From NCBI GenBank assembly GCA_024275555.1, contig JAJRYW010000228.1:1-21771 (forward strand): DNA of 21,771 bases, in the 5' to 3' direction. The position numbers were made by a program, and so were the translations under genes. The stretch's first letter is position 1. Each line of letters begins with the position of its first letter. The DNA is from Calditrichota bacterium (GTDB lineage: Bacteria > Calditrichota > Calditrichia > RBG-13-44-9 > J075). This document shows positions 8,501 to 14,902 of this stretch, in pieces. A model generated the notes under the pieces. That model did not search any database and had not been told where the DNA came from. It saw nothing but the letters and a program-made list of their open reading frames with translations.

Positions 8501-10525
8501 GTGCCGGTCGAAATTAACGCCCATATTTTTGATGTGCAGGGCATCCCCACGGTGGTCTCGATTGCCCGGGATATTTCCGAGCGGAAACAGGCTCAGAAGG
8601 CTCTTCAGGAAAGCGAGCAGCGCTACCACAGTTTGTTCCAGGGCATGCCCATCGGCGTGTACCGCTCCACCCCGGAAGGAAGAATCCTGGAGGGGAATCC
8701 CGCCATTATTTCTATGCTGGGGTTCGAGAGCCGGGAGGAGTTGCTGGCCGCCAACGCCGAGGAACTCTACCTGATAAAATCCGACCGGGAAAAATGGCGC
8801 ACGATTGTCGAGCAGGTGGGAGTTGCCCGGAGTTTCGAAACCCGCTTGAGACGTAAAGACGGCAGTCAAATCTGGGTGCGGGAGAATACCCGTTCCGTGC
8901 GCGACAGCCGGGGCAATATCCTCTACTACGAAGGCAGCATCGAGGATATTACCATCCGCCGCAAAATGGAGAGCGAACTGGAAGAGGAAAAAGAACGCCT
9001 GTCGGTGACCCTGAAAAGTATCGGCGACGGAGTGATTACCACCGATTTGGAAGGGCGGGTTATCCTGATCAATGATGTGGCCAAAAACTTGATCGGATGG
9101 CCGGGAGACAGCGCGATTGAATGTAAAATTGAAGATGTGTTCATCACCCAGGAAGAGGCCACCGGGGAGCCCTGCAAAAACCCGGTTCATGTTGTCCTGG
9201 AATCCCGCCGATCCGTTCAAAGCGACCGGGCGGTGCGCCTGGTAAGCAAAGACGGCCAAAACCACCTGGTCACCACCAGCGCCGCCCCGGTGCTGGAAAA
9301 AAGCGGCAAAGTGATCGGCACGGTGCTGGTCTTCCGGGATGTGAGCAAATTGCTGACCCTGGAAGAAGAGGTGCATAAAAGCCAGAAACTGGAATCCCTG
9401 GGCGTGCTGGCCGGCGGCATCGCCCATGATTTTAACAATATTCTTACCGCCATTATCGGCAATATTTCCCTGGCGCAGTTTATCACCGGTTCGGAGGAGT
9501 CCCTGAAAATGCGCTTAGCCGAAGCGGAGAAAGCCGCCCAACGGGCCAAAGACCTGACCATGCAACTGCTCACCTTTGCCAAAGGCGGGGCGCCCATCAA
9601 AACCACCGCCTCGATTACCGGAATCATCAAAGAGACCGCCAGGTTTACCTTAACCGGCAGCGCCAGCAAATGCGTGTATGATCTCAGCGACGACCTCTGG
9701 ACAGTGGTGGTGGATAAAGGCCAAATCAGCCAGGTGATTAACAACCTGGTCTTAAACGCCGCCCAGGCCATGCCTTCCGGCGGGGTGATCCGTATTGCCG
9801 GTGAAAACCTGGAACTAAAGGAAGATCAAGCCGGCTACCAGGAGTTGCTGGAAAACGGTTCTTATGTAAAAATATCCATCTCCGATGAAGGGGTCGGCAT
9901 TCCCCATGAATACCTTTCCCAGATTTTTGATCCTTACTTTACCACCAAACAAAAAGGCAGCGGGCTGGGTCTGGCAACCTGCTATTCGATTATCAAGCGG
10001 CATGGCGGCCATATTTTTGTGGAGTCCCAGCAGGGCGTGGGAACCACCTTTACCTTGCTGCTGCCGGCCATGCCTCATGTGGAGCTCACCGACGAGCTGG
10101 CTTTTGAGGCGCTGGAGCGGGGCAGCGGCCGGATCCTGTTGATGGATGATGAACAGACCATCCTGGATATTGCCGGAAAGATGCTCACCCACCTGGGCTA
10201 CGAGGTCGCATTTGCCAAAGACGGCGATGAAACAATTCGGATTTACCAGGACGCCCGGCAGGCCGGAAAAGGCTTCGATGTGGTTATTATGGATTTGACG
10301 GTGCCGGGCGGGATGGGCGGCAAAGAGGCCGTTAGCCGCCTTCGTCAGATCGACCCGGATTTGATTGCCGTGGTGTCGAGCGGCTATTCCACCGATCCGG
10401 TGATGGCCGATTTTCACAAGTACGGTTTTGCAGCCTGTATTGCCAAACCCTATAACCTGAAACGGCTGAGTGAAGTGTTAAGCCGGGTGCTCCAGGGACA
10501 ACCCGCGGCGGCAAAAGCTAACTAA
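5543..10525 (+). CDS. Multi-PAS/GAF membrane hybrid sensor histidine kinase
   Basis: A 1660-residue two-component sensor. Three hydrophobic segments occupy about residues 3-23, 38-55 and 70-95, with no sizeable outside domain, so sensing is probably cytoplasmic or in the membrane. Then PAS domains begin near residues 106 and 229, a GAF domain spans ~346-508, and six more PAS domains begin near 519, 643, 771, 898, 1026 and 1151, most ending in the family DISERK/DIT-like linker. HisKA has the H-box GGIAHDFNNIL with phospho-acceptor His1295; the ATPase domain has NNLVLNAAQAM (N-box), DEGVGIP (G1) and GSGLGLA (G2). A C-terminal receiver has the DDE pocket at ~1535, acceptor Asp1584 (VIMDLTVPG) and Lys1635. 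The HDFNN-type box plus C-terminal receiver is common in soil and sediment bacteria. The ligand is unknown. The third and sixth PAS are near-copies of each other. Its stop overlaps the convergent gene by eight bases. Confidence 0.93.
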   Translation: MLLASIFRIVVVLAASFLFIYLVHNISRHRIKGLQEAAGGLLLILANSVLGIIFHGPLSEIIPNPEILNRIGLITGYLIQPLGLVLLLVGVFRVIQSLKQNWSPNFHSLVESSTVGVYLIQEGRFCYVNKRFAEMFGYTVHELIGTEFLKTVSPDVHEFVQKKIEERLVDPSITAPFEYCAVGKDGREFSVEVYGSMIKHEGRPALQGTVLDISVSELMQKSLADQEAQFRHLIEISPDAILIHIDQRVQFVNSAAVQLLGYASKQEVMGRNILGFFPADQRLVVSKRMENLLNSGERGPLVEERIRRSDGELCDVELVDLPARFRGKKAIQTVMRDISEKKEAQSLLNGQKRILELLARGISLSDVLNELVLFIENHGADMTCVIMLVDDNRLDLRVWASPNLPEHYQKAIDGLHIGPMQASCGAAAFRGEMVISSDIEREEIWDGYRRAALEAGFRACWSAPIRSRSGAVLGTFAMYFSEVRVPTLAELDLLEVATDMAGIALEKSVQEQERRKNEARYQHLFNALNDLVFVYRLDPERQPTNFIEVNELACKRLGYKKDSLLEMSLADVVTPDTLEKISRQQWGGSPGLIEGRCVCQNGMTIPVELNSHHFYFNGQEHMLSIVRDISERRAAEQELARSEERFRSLVQNSSDIISVLSSNGEITYLSQSVSKILGYTETQLNGRKVFDLLHPEDVPIVEQYLRALLDQPEAKLSAIEYRIRDAHKNWIWLESTGSNQLGNPVIAGIVINSRNISERKQIERALRESEERFRTIFEESGIGIALLRPDGQVFECNPTFRKMFKYNEAQALVLSFNDIVYPEDEQLTVENLMVSLESGAEVYKLDGRFICRDHEMVWGRLTASQVKDSEENAQFVVCMIENITEQVLARQALQNSEEKYRMLFNGGNDAVFVYRLGQDNRPGNYIEVNDVACKRLGYSREELLQASPATIYAPHQLYKLHDMVSTMRVKRHALIEATFMGKNGHEVPVEINAHIFDVQGIPTVVSIARDISERKQAQKALQESEQRYHSLFQGMPIGVYRSTPEGRILEGNPAIISMLGFESREELLAANAEELYLIKSDREKWRTIVEQVGVARSFETRLRRKDGSQIWVRENTRSVRDSRGNILYYEGSIEDITIRRKMESELEEEKERLSVTLKSIGDGVITTDLEGRVILINDVAKNLIGWPGDSAIECKIEDVFITQEEATGEPCKNPVHVVLESRRSVQSDRAVRLVSKDGQNHLVTTSAAPVLEKSGKVIGTVLVFRDVSKLLTLEEEVHKSQKLESLGVLAGGIAHDFNNILTAIIGNISLAQFITGSEESLKMRLAEAEKAAQRAKDLTMQLLTFAKGGAPIKTTASITGIIKETARFTLTGSASKCVYDLSDDLWTVVVDKGQISQVINNLVLNAAQAMPSGGVIRIAGENLELKEDQAGYQELLENGSYVKISISDEGVGIPHEYLSQIFDPYFTTKQKGSGLGLATCYSIIKRHGGHIFVESQQGVGTTFTLLLPAMPHVELTDELAFEALERGSGRILLMDDEQTILDIAGKMLTHLGYEVAFAKDGDETIRIYQDARQAGKGFDVVIMDLTVPGGMGGKEAVSRLRQIDPDLIAVVSSGYSTDPVMADFHKYGFAACIAKPYNLKRLSEVLSRVLQGQPAAAKAN

Positions 10526-11534
10526 GCTGATTTGCCGAATGGGGGTTGTAGCCGAAACGAATCTCCGGGAAAGCGGCCTGAAGTTGCCGATACCAGGCCG
10601 GAATTCCGATCTGCTCCCGGGGGAGACGGGTTAATTGCAGCAGCTCGATGTAGCGCTCCGGGTCCACCTGTGCGGCCACTAGTTCCACTTTTGGGATGGG
10701 GAAGCGGCGCAAAATCTGCTCCAGTGCCGCCGTTTCCCAGGGGTGGTCGCTCAGGCCGGGAAAGACCTGGTATCTTAAAATGATGGGTTGGTTCCGGGTC
10801 GCCAAATGTTCCAGCAGATCGTAAATCCCGGCGGCTTCCGGGCCGCCGTGCACTTTTTTAAGAAGATCGTCCTGGGCGCAGGGCAGGGAGACAATTTGCG
10901 CCTCAAACCGGAGGTCCCGGTTTTCCTCCCTTCCAGCGCCTTTCTGTTCCATGTTCAGGATGACCGAACAGGCCGGAAAGGCTTGCTTGACGAGGCGCAC
11001 CCCTGTGGCGGCAGACTCCGGGGAATTGCCGGGGGTTATAAAAACAAGGTCCGGACTACCGGCGTGTTGTGCCTGCCAGGCGGAAAGGATTGGCGCCGGT
11101 GAAGAGAGGTCCCCGGCCAGGTTGATTGATTTTAACTTCGGATCAAAAATAGGGCGAAGGGGCAACGCCGAGGCAACATATTTCCCTTGGATTATTCCCG
11201 CGGCGGCGTAACAACCTCCCGGTAGGGGAGGCGCATCCAGCAGAGAGGTGTAGGCGGTGCGGAGAATGGGAATAAATTCTGCGGACAGTTGGGCGGCAAC
11301 CGGGTAGATTCGTTTCCCGCACCAGTCCCGCACCTGGGTAAAACTCCCGATTGACGGGTCATAGGCGATCAAAACCCGTTCCCGCAGCGTGAAAAAGTCC
11401 GGTTTGGCGGGTAGTTCGGTGAGCTCATCCGGCGAAGGCCTGATCGGTTTAATGAACCGTAAACCGGCAATAGATAAATCGTCGATCGAGAATATTTCAT
11501 CAGAATCCGTGCAGACGATTGGGGAGGGGGTCAA
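10518..11534 (-). CDS. Uncharacterised protein, possibly a cysteine-less PflX/radical-SAM-like relative
   Basis: A 338-residue soluble protein without signal peptide or membrane segment. I do not recognise it firmly. The order GGCYAAAG, a SINLAGDLSSPAP stretch, LVFITPGNSPES, a VILNM strand and PIILRYQVFPGLSDH recalls the TIM-barrel of PflX-type (COG1313) radical-SAM proteins, where a CxxxCxxC cluster would fall at about the SINLAGDLSSP position and a conserved 'RHLVLPG' near the end. Here the cysteine cluster is absent, so if related it cannot bind the usual Fe-S cluster. The start is TTG, supported by AAGGA eight bases upstream and the lack of any in-frame ATG. The gene faces the kinase and its stop overlaps the kinase stop. 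It is a real gene with good confidence; the family link is a guess from pattern only. Confidence 0.75.
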   Translation of the reverse strand: MTPSPIVCTDSDEIFSIDDLSIAGLRFIKPIRPSPDELTELPAKPDFFTLRERVLIAYDPSIGSFTQVRDWCGKRIYPVAAQLSAEFIPILRTAYTSLLDAPPLPGGCYAAAGIIQGKYVASALPLRPIFDPKLKSINLAGDLSSPAPILSAWQAQHAGSPDLVFITPGNSPESAATGVRLVKQAFPACSVILNMEQKGAGREENRDLRFEAQIVSLPCAQDDLLKKVHGGPEAAGIYDLLEHLATRNQPIILRYQVFPGLSDHPWETAALEQILRRFPIPKVELVAAQVDPERYIELLQLTRLPREQIGIPAWYRQLQAAFPEIRFGYNPHSANQLS

Positions 11535-11694
11535 CCTGAATTTCCTTGCTTGGTTAAAAATGAGTGCAATGATACGTAAGATTCCGGTAAAATAAGTTGA
11601 CGGGAATCACGGTTCCGGATTTGCAATCTATGGTTCCGGCGGGGGAGGTGATTGTTTTCTTAAGAGTTAGACTCATATTCACTACAAATTGGGC

Positions 11695-11724
11695 TTGATT
11701 TTGATCTGGCAAAGCCCTTATATT
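11695..11724 (+). promoter_or_regulatory. Candidate promoter giving a near-leaderless cutA message
   Basis: TTGATT (11695-11700), 18 bases, then TATATT (11719-11724). Transcription would start around 11731, only a few bases before the cutA ATG at 11734, and no Shine-Dalgarno sequence is visible before that ATG. The two facts fit each other, but a start site has not been shown. Confidence 0.3.
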
Positions 11725-11733
11725 CGTGCAATT

Positions 11734-12066
11734 ATGGATGAAGCATACCTGGTTGTATTTTGTACGGTTCCGGATGAATCTACGGGGTTAAGTATTGCAC
11801 ACGCTGTTGTTTCGGAACAGAAAGCAGCTTGTTGCAATCTCATTCCGGGGCTACGTTCCATTTATCGCTGGCAAGGGAAGGTCTGCGATGACCCAGAACT
11901 ATTGTTGATGATGAAAACAACGGCTGCGGTCTATCCGGAGTTGGAGGAGCTTATCAGGGAGCATCACCCTTATGAGGTTCCGGAAATCATTGCCGTGCCG
12001 GTTGAACGTGGACTAAGCGAATATTTAATGTGGGTAAAAGCGAATGTCGGAGCAAAAAACAAGTAA
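11734..12066 (+). CDS. cutA: CutA1-family divalent-cation tolerance protein
   Basis: A 110-residue protein matching the small trimeric CutA1 family in length and in order of motifs: YLVVFCTVPDESTG at the N-terminal strand, AACCNLIPGLRSIYRWQGKV, ELLLMMKTT, LIREHHPYEVPEIIAVPVE and the closing SEYLMWV. CutA1 was linked to copper tolerance in E. coli, but its actual cellular role is unsettled. ATG 11734 was chosen because the family begins a few residues before the YLVVFCT strand; the in-frame upstream alternative at 11689 would add 15 residues that look like untranslated sequence. No ribosome site is evident (see promoter entry). It overlaps the next gene by 23 bases, so the two are probably co-transcribed. 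Confidence 0.93.
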   Translation: MDEAYLVVFCTVPDESTGLSIAHAVVSEQKAACCNLIPGLRSIYRWQGKVCDDPELLLMMKTTAAVYPELEELIREHHPYEVPEIIAVPVERGLSEYLMWVKANVGAKNK

Positions 12067-12967
12067 GAACGATGATCTGGAATACTGGCGAGACGATGTC
12101 GCCAAAATACGTGATGATTCTGTTCACGGTTCAAATTATTTAGCCAACCAGGCGCTGAATATTGTGGAGGAGTTTGTTGCCCGGCAGTTCTATCGCAATC
12201 GCACCGAACTTATCCAGGCTTTATCCAAACTGAGCAACGCCCTGGTGCGCGCCCAACCGCTGATGGCTCTAATCTATAATCGCACCCGCCATATTCTGGA
12301 TTTTATCCAGGATATTCCCAAAGAACAAAAAGATATAGATGTAATCCGCGAGGAGACGCTGCAGGAGATTAAGCGGCTGCGCATCACTGCCGAGGAGAAC
12401 GTTAAAGTAGTCACCCGTTGGGGGGGGCGGCTGATTCTGGATCATCACATTATCCTCACCCATTCTTCCAGCAGTCTGGTCGAATCTATTTTACTGGAGG
12501 CCCGCCGCCAAAAACGCCGTTTCCGGGTGATCTGCACCGAAAGCCGCCCCTTGTACGAAGGACGGGAACTGGCCATGCGCCTGGCCAAAGCCGGCATCAA
12601 AGTGCGATTGATTCCCGATGCTGATGTCGCCCGGGCCGTGGAAGACTCTCATTTTGTGCTGATCGGCGCCGACCGTTTTACGGAAACCACTTTTATCAAT
12701 AAAACCGGCTCCCATGCGATTGCCGTCCTGGCGAATTATATGAACAAACCTCTTTATATTGCCGGCGAATCCGAGAAGGTGCTGCTGAAACGGACCTACC
12801 CGGTTCGCTTTTTACGCAAACCCGCCGAAGAACTGCTGGATAAATCCATCTCAAATATCACTGTCGACAATATCTACTTTGAGGAAGCCCCCATTAAATT
12901 TGCCGACAAAGTTGTTCTGGAAGACGGCATCTTCGAGCTGAAAGAGTTCGTGGATCGCTATTTGTAA
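12044..12967 (+). CDS. eIF2B alpha/beta/delta-like (ribose-1,5-bisphosphate isomerase superfamily) protein
   Basis: 307 residues: a helical N-terminal half (about 1-125) and a C-terminal Rossmann-type domain typical of the eIF2B/MtnA/R15P-isomerase superfamily. Diagnostic pieces are IILTHSSSSLVESIL, VICTESRPLYEGRELA, the VRLIPDADVARAVED stretch, FVLIGADRF, INKTGSHAIAVLA and PLYIAGESEKV. In the isomerases of this superfamily the 'THC' cysteine and the 'GAD' aspartate are catalytic. Here the cysteine position is Ser141, while the aspartate (Asp210) is kept. This makes ordinary sugar-phosphate isomerase activity doubtful; the TESRP motif is closest to R15P isomerase and eIF2B-alpha sequences. 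The start lies inside cutA, with only a weak GGG as ribosome site, so translational coupling is plausible. Family is sure, activity is not. Confidence 0.85.
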   Translation: MSEQKTSKNDDLEYWRDDVAKIRDDSVHGSNYLANQALNIVEEFVARQFYRNRTELIQALSKLSNALVRAQPLMALIYNRTRHILDFIQDIPKEQKDIDVIREETLQEIKRLRITAEENVKVVTRWGGRLILDHHIILTHSSSSLVESILLEARRQKRRFRVICTESRPLYEGRELAMRLAKAGIKVRLIPDADVARAVEDSHFVLIGADRFTETTFINKTGSHAIAVLANYMNKPLYIAGESEKVLLKRTYPVRFLRKPAEELLDKSISNITVDNIYFEEAPIKFADKVVLEDGIFELKEFVDRYL

Positions 12968-13013
12968 ACGGTGCTTTCAGAAACAGGTGTGCGGTTTTGG
13001 GACTCGGGTAATG

Positions 13014-13054
13014 CTCCGGCAGCGAGGTTTACTTGAATGTTTGCTTCGCCGGAG
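13014..13054 (+). terminator. Weak hairpin after the eIF2B-like gene
   Basis: CTCCGGC (13014-13020) pairs with GCCGGAG (13048-13054) across a 27-base loop and is followed by TTTC only. It may weakly terminate the cutA operon or shape the leader of the response regulator. The loop is long and the T-run poor. Confidence 0.25.
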
Positions 13055-13095
13055 TTTCAATGGATTGACAAGAAGATTTCGGGAGTACTCGGGAA

Positions 13096-13803
13096 ATGGC
13101 GCAAGGAAATGATTTCCACTTACTTATCATCGATGACGATCCGGTGGTTCGGGAATCAGTGAAAAATTTTTTGGAAAAGAGTTGCTGGCAGGCCCACACC
13201 GCCGAAAACGGTTTCCAGGGCATTCAAACCGCAATTACTTTACAGCCCGATTTGATTTTGCTGGATGTGATCATGCCCGAGCTGGACGGCCTGCAAACCC
13301 TGGTTCAACTAAAAAAAATGCGCAAAACCCGCCAAACACCGGTTGTGATCATCACCGGCCGCATTGATGCGGAAACGCTGATCGGGGCAGGGAAACGGGG
13401 GGCGGTGAACTTTATCAGCAAACCCTTTGCCCGGCAGGACCTTCTTAAAAAAATTGAGTTTGTGCTCCGGGATCAAGCCTCGCCCCGGGCATCCTCGACC
13501 CCCAGCCATGCCGTGCTGAGCGAGCAACCGGAAGGATACCCGGAACGGGACCGCATTGCCGCCCGGGAGTTGGTCGACCTCTTCTATTTTAGCGCTCTCC
13601 AAAAAGCGGACGCCCATCTTTGGGACGAACTGGAAGTGCTCATTCATGATCTCCAACACTATCTTGGCGAAGATTGCCCGGTTTCTGTGGCCGCCCGGCT
13701 AAACGCTGTGAAACGCGCAGTGCAGTTGCAGGAATTTCAAACCACTATTAATCTGTTGGAAGAAACCTACCCCCATCTCCTGGAACACAGCTCCCGAAAC
13801 TGA
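13096..13803 (+). CDS. Response regulator: receiver domain plus unknown helical C-terminal domain
   Basis: 235 residues. Residues ~7-125 form a CheY-like receiver: HLLIIDDDP gives the acidic pocket (Asp13-15), LILLDVIMPELDG the phospho-acceptor Asp57, VVIITGR the Thr switch region, and ISKPF the conserved Lys109. After a Pro/Ser-rich linker, residues ~148-235 are predicted from composition to be helical (RDRIAARELVDLFYFSALQK and following) and show no helix-turn-helix, GGDEF, HD or other output signature, so it is unlikely to bind DNA directly. No kinase gene is adjacent; the hybrid kinase 2.6 kb upstream is a possible but unproven partner. The start ATG leaves five residues before the first strand; GGGAG lies 13 bases away, which is weak. 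Confidence 0.88.
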   Translation: MAQGNDFHLLIIDDDPVVRESVKNFLEKSCWQAHTAENGFQGIQTAITLQPDLILLDVIMPELDGLQTLVQLKKMRKTRQTPVVIITGRIDAETLIGAGKRGAVNFISKPFARQDLLKKIEFVLRDQASPRASSTPSHAVLSEQPEGYPERDRIAARELVDLFYFSALQKADAHLWDELEVLIHDLQHYLGEDCPVSVAARLNAVKRAVQLQEFQTTINLLEETYPHLLEHSSRN

Positions 13804-13863
13804 TTCGTCGGAAACAGTTTGTTCCGTTCCCGCCCATTGCCGGTTTTCCCGCCCCGGCTCAAG

Positions 13864-13946
13864 GGTCAATTTGCCTGTCCGGCATAAAAAAGATTTCCTG
13901 GCAGTGAAAATTAATCAGGATGTATTATATTTGCCGCAAATTGACC
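13864..13946. promoter_or_regulatory. 11-bp inverted repeat flanking the cdsA promoter region
   Basis: GGTCAATTTGC (13864-13874) and its exact reverse complement GCAAATTGACC (13936-13946) are separated by 61 bases. Between them is TATATTTG (13926-13933), which also fits the Bacteroidota -7 consensus TAnnTTTG. The right arm would sit at the transcription start, 26 bases before the cdsA start codon. This could be a pair of operator half-sites or a long hairpin in the message. Confidence 0.35.
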
Positions 13947-13972
13947 GGGTGAAAAAGAAGTGAGGAGCAATT

Positions 13973-14797
13973 GTGAAGGATCTGTTAAAGCGCCTGTCGG
14001 TGGCAGTATGGGGAATTCCGCTGATTGTCTATATCTGCTACCAGGGCGGTGTTTTTTTCTACGTATTTATCCTGATTGTCAGTAGTTTGGCAATCTGGGA
14101 GTTTTACTCAATCTTTAAAAACAAAGAGTACTACGCATTCCGCTACCTGGGACTTTTTCTGAATATCGCTTTTGTCAGTACGGCCTATTTCTTTCCGCAG
14201 TACTGGATTCATGCATTGCTGGCCGGCTTCAGCGTCAGTTTGCTGGCTCAGCTGCTCCGCCAGAGTTCTATGGCCAGCGGCAATACCGCCTTTTTGGCCA
14301 CCGGATTTGTCTATATCAGTGTTATTCTCTCGATTCTGATGCAAATCCGGGTGAACTTTGATGACTGGTTTCCCGAGCTCAGCGCCCAAATCCCCCACGC
14401 CGGCGGCTATTACCTGATTGTCCTGTTAGCTTCGATCTGGATTTGCGATACCGCGGCTTACTTTGGCGGGAAAATGACCGGTAAGCACAAGCTGGCTCCC
14501 TCTATCAGTCCCAATAAAACCGTGGAAGGGGGATTATGGGGCCTGCTCTTCGGAGTGGTTAGCTTTTACGGTTTAACAGAACTGTTTCTGCCGGGGTTCT
14601 CGCCCTACTATTCAATTGCCAGCGGTCTGATAGTAGGGATTTTCGGCCAATTGGGCGATTTGGTGGAATCCCGCTTTAAACGGGATGCGGGCGTAAAAGA
14701 CACTTCCACTCTCCTCCCCGGCCACGGCGGATTCCTGGACCGTTTTGATTCGCTGATTTTCGTATCGCCGTTTTTGTGGATTATGTTTAATTTGTAA
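13973..14797 (+). CDS. cdsA: Phosphatidate cytidylyltransferase
   Basis: Integral membrane enzyme converting phosphatidic acid and CTP to CDP-diacylglycerol, the branch point for membrane phospholipids. 274 residues with about seven or eight hydrophobic segments. The C-terminal half carries the family signature: CDTAAYFGGKMTGKHKL, SPNKTVEGGLWG, GIFGQLGDLVESRFKRD, then AGVKDTSTLLPGHGGFLDRF and the DS just after it. The start is GTG, with GAGGAG about five bases upstream (13963-13968). Neighbours are not lipid genes, although in many genomes cdsA follows uppS; a separate promoter is likely (see the inverted repeat entry). Transcription should end at the strong symmetrical terminator 40 bases after the stop. 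Complete and ordinary. Confidence 0.96.
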   Translation: MKDLLKRLSVAVWGIPLIVYICYQGGVFFYVFILIVSSLAIWEFYSIFKNKEYYAFRYLGLFLNIAFVSTAYFFPQYWIHALLAGFSVSLLAQLLRQSSMASGNTAFLATGFVYISVILSILMQIRVNFDDWFPELSAQIPHAGGYYLIVLLASIWICDTAAYFGGKMTGKHKLAPSISPNKTVEGGLWGLLFGVVSFYGLTELFLPGFSPYYSIASGLIVGIFGQLGDLVESRFKRDAGVKDTSTLLPGHGGFLDRFDSLIFVSPFLWIMFNL

Positions 14798-14836
14798 GTG
14801 GGCTGCCGGCAGGGCTGTAATCGAAAATAGATGGAC

Positions 14837-14872
14837 AAAAAAAGGCTGATCAATTTTGATCAGCCTTTTTTT
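14837..14872. terminator. Bidirectional intrinsic terminator between cdsA and the T9SS repeat protein
   Basis: Seven A, GGCTGATCAA (14844-14853), TT, TTGATCAGCC (14856-14865), seven T: a fully symmetrical terminator that can stop cdsA from the left and the leftward gene from the right. Both genes end close to it (stops at 14797 and 14903). Confidence 0.9.
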
Positions 14873-14902
14873 ATCCAATTTGCTTTCTTTCAATCTGTTC
14901 GC

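Noticed and set aside
8435..9427. 330-codon open frame antisense to the kinase
   Set aside because: Lies wholly opposite conserved PAS and HisKA coding sequence; long antisense frames are expected in this GC-skewed codon use.
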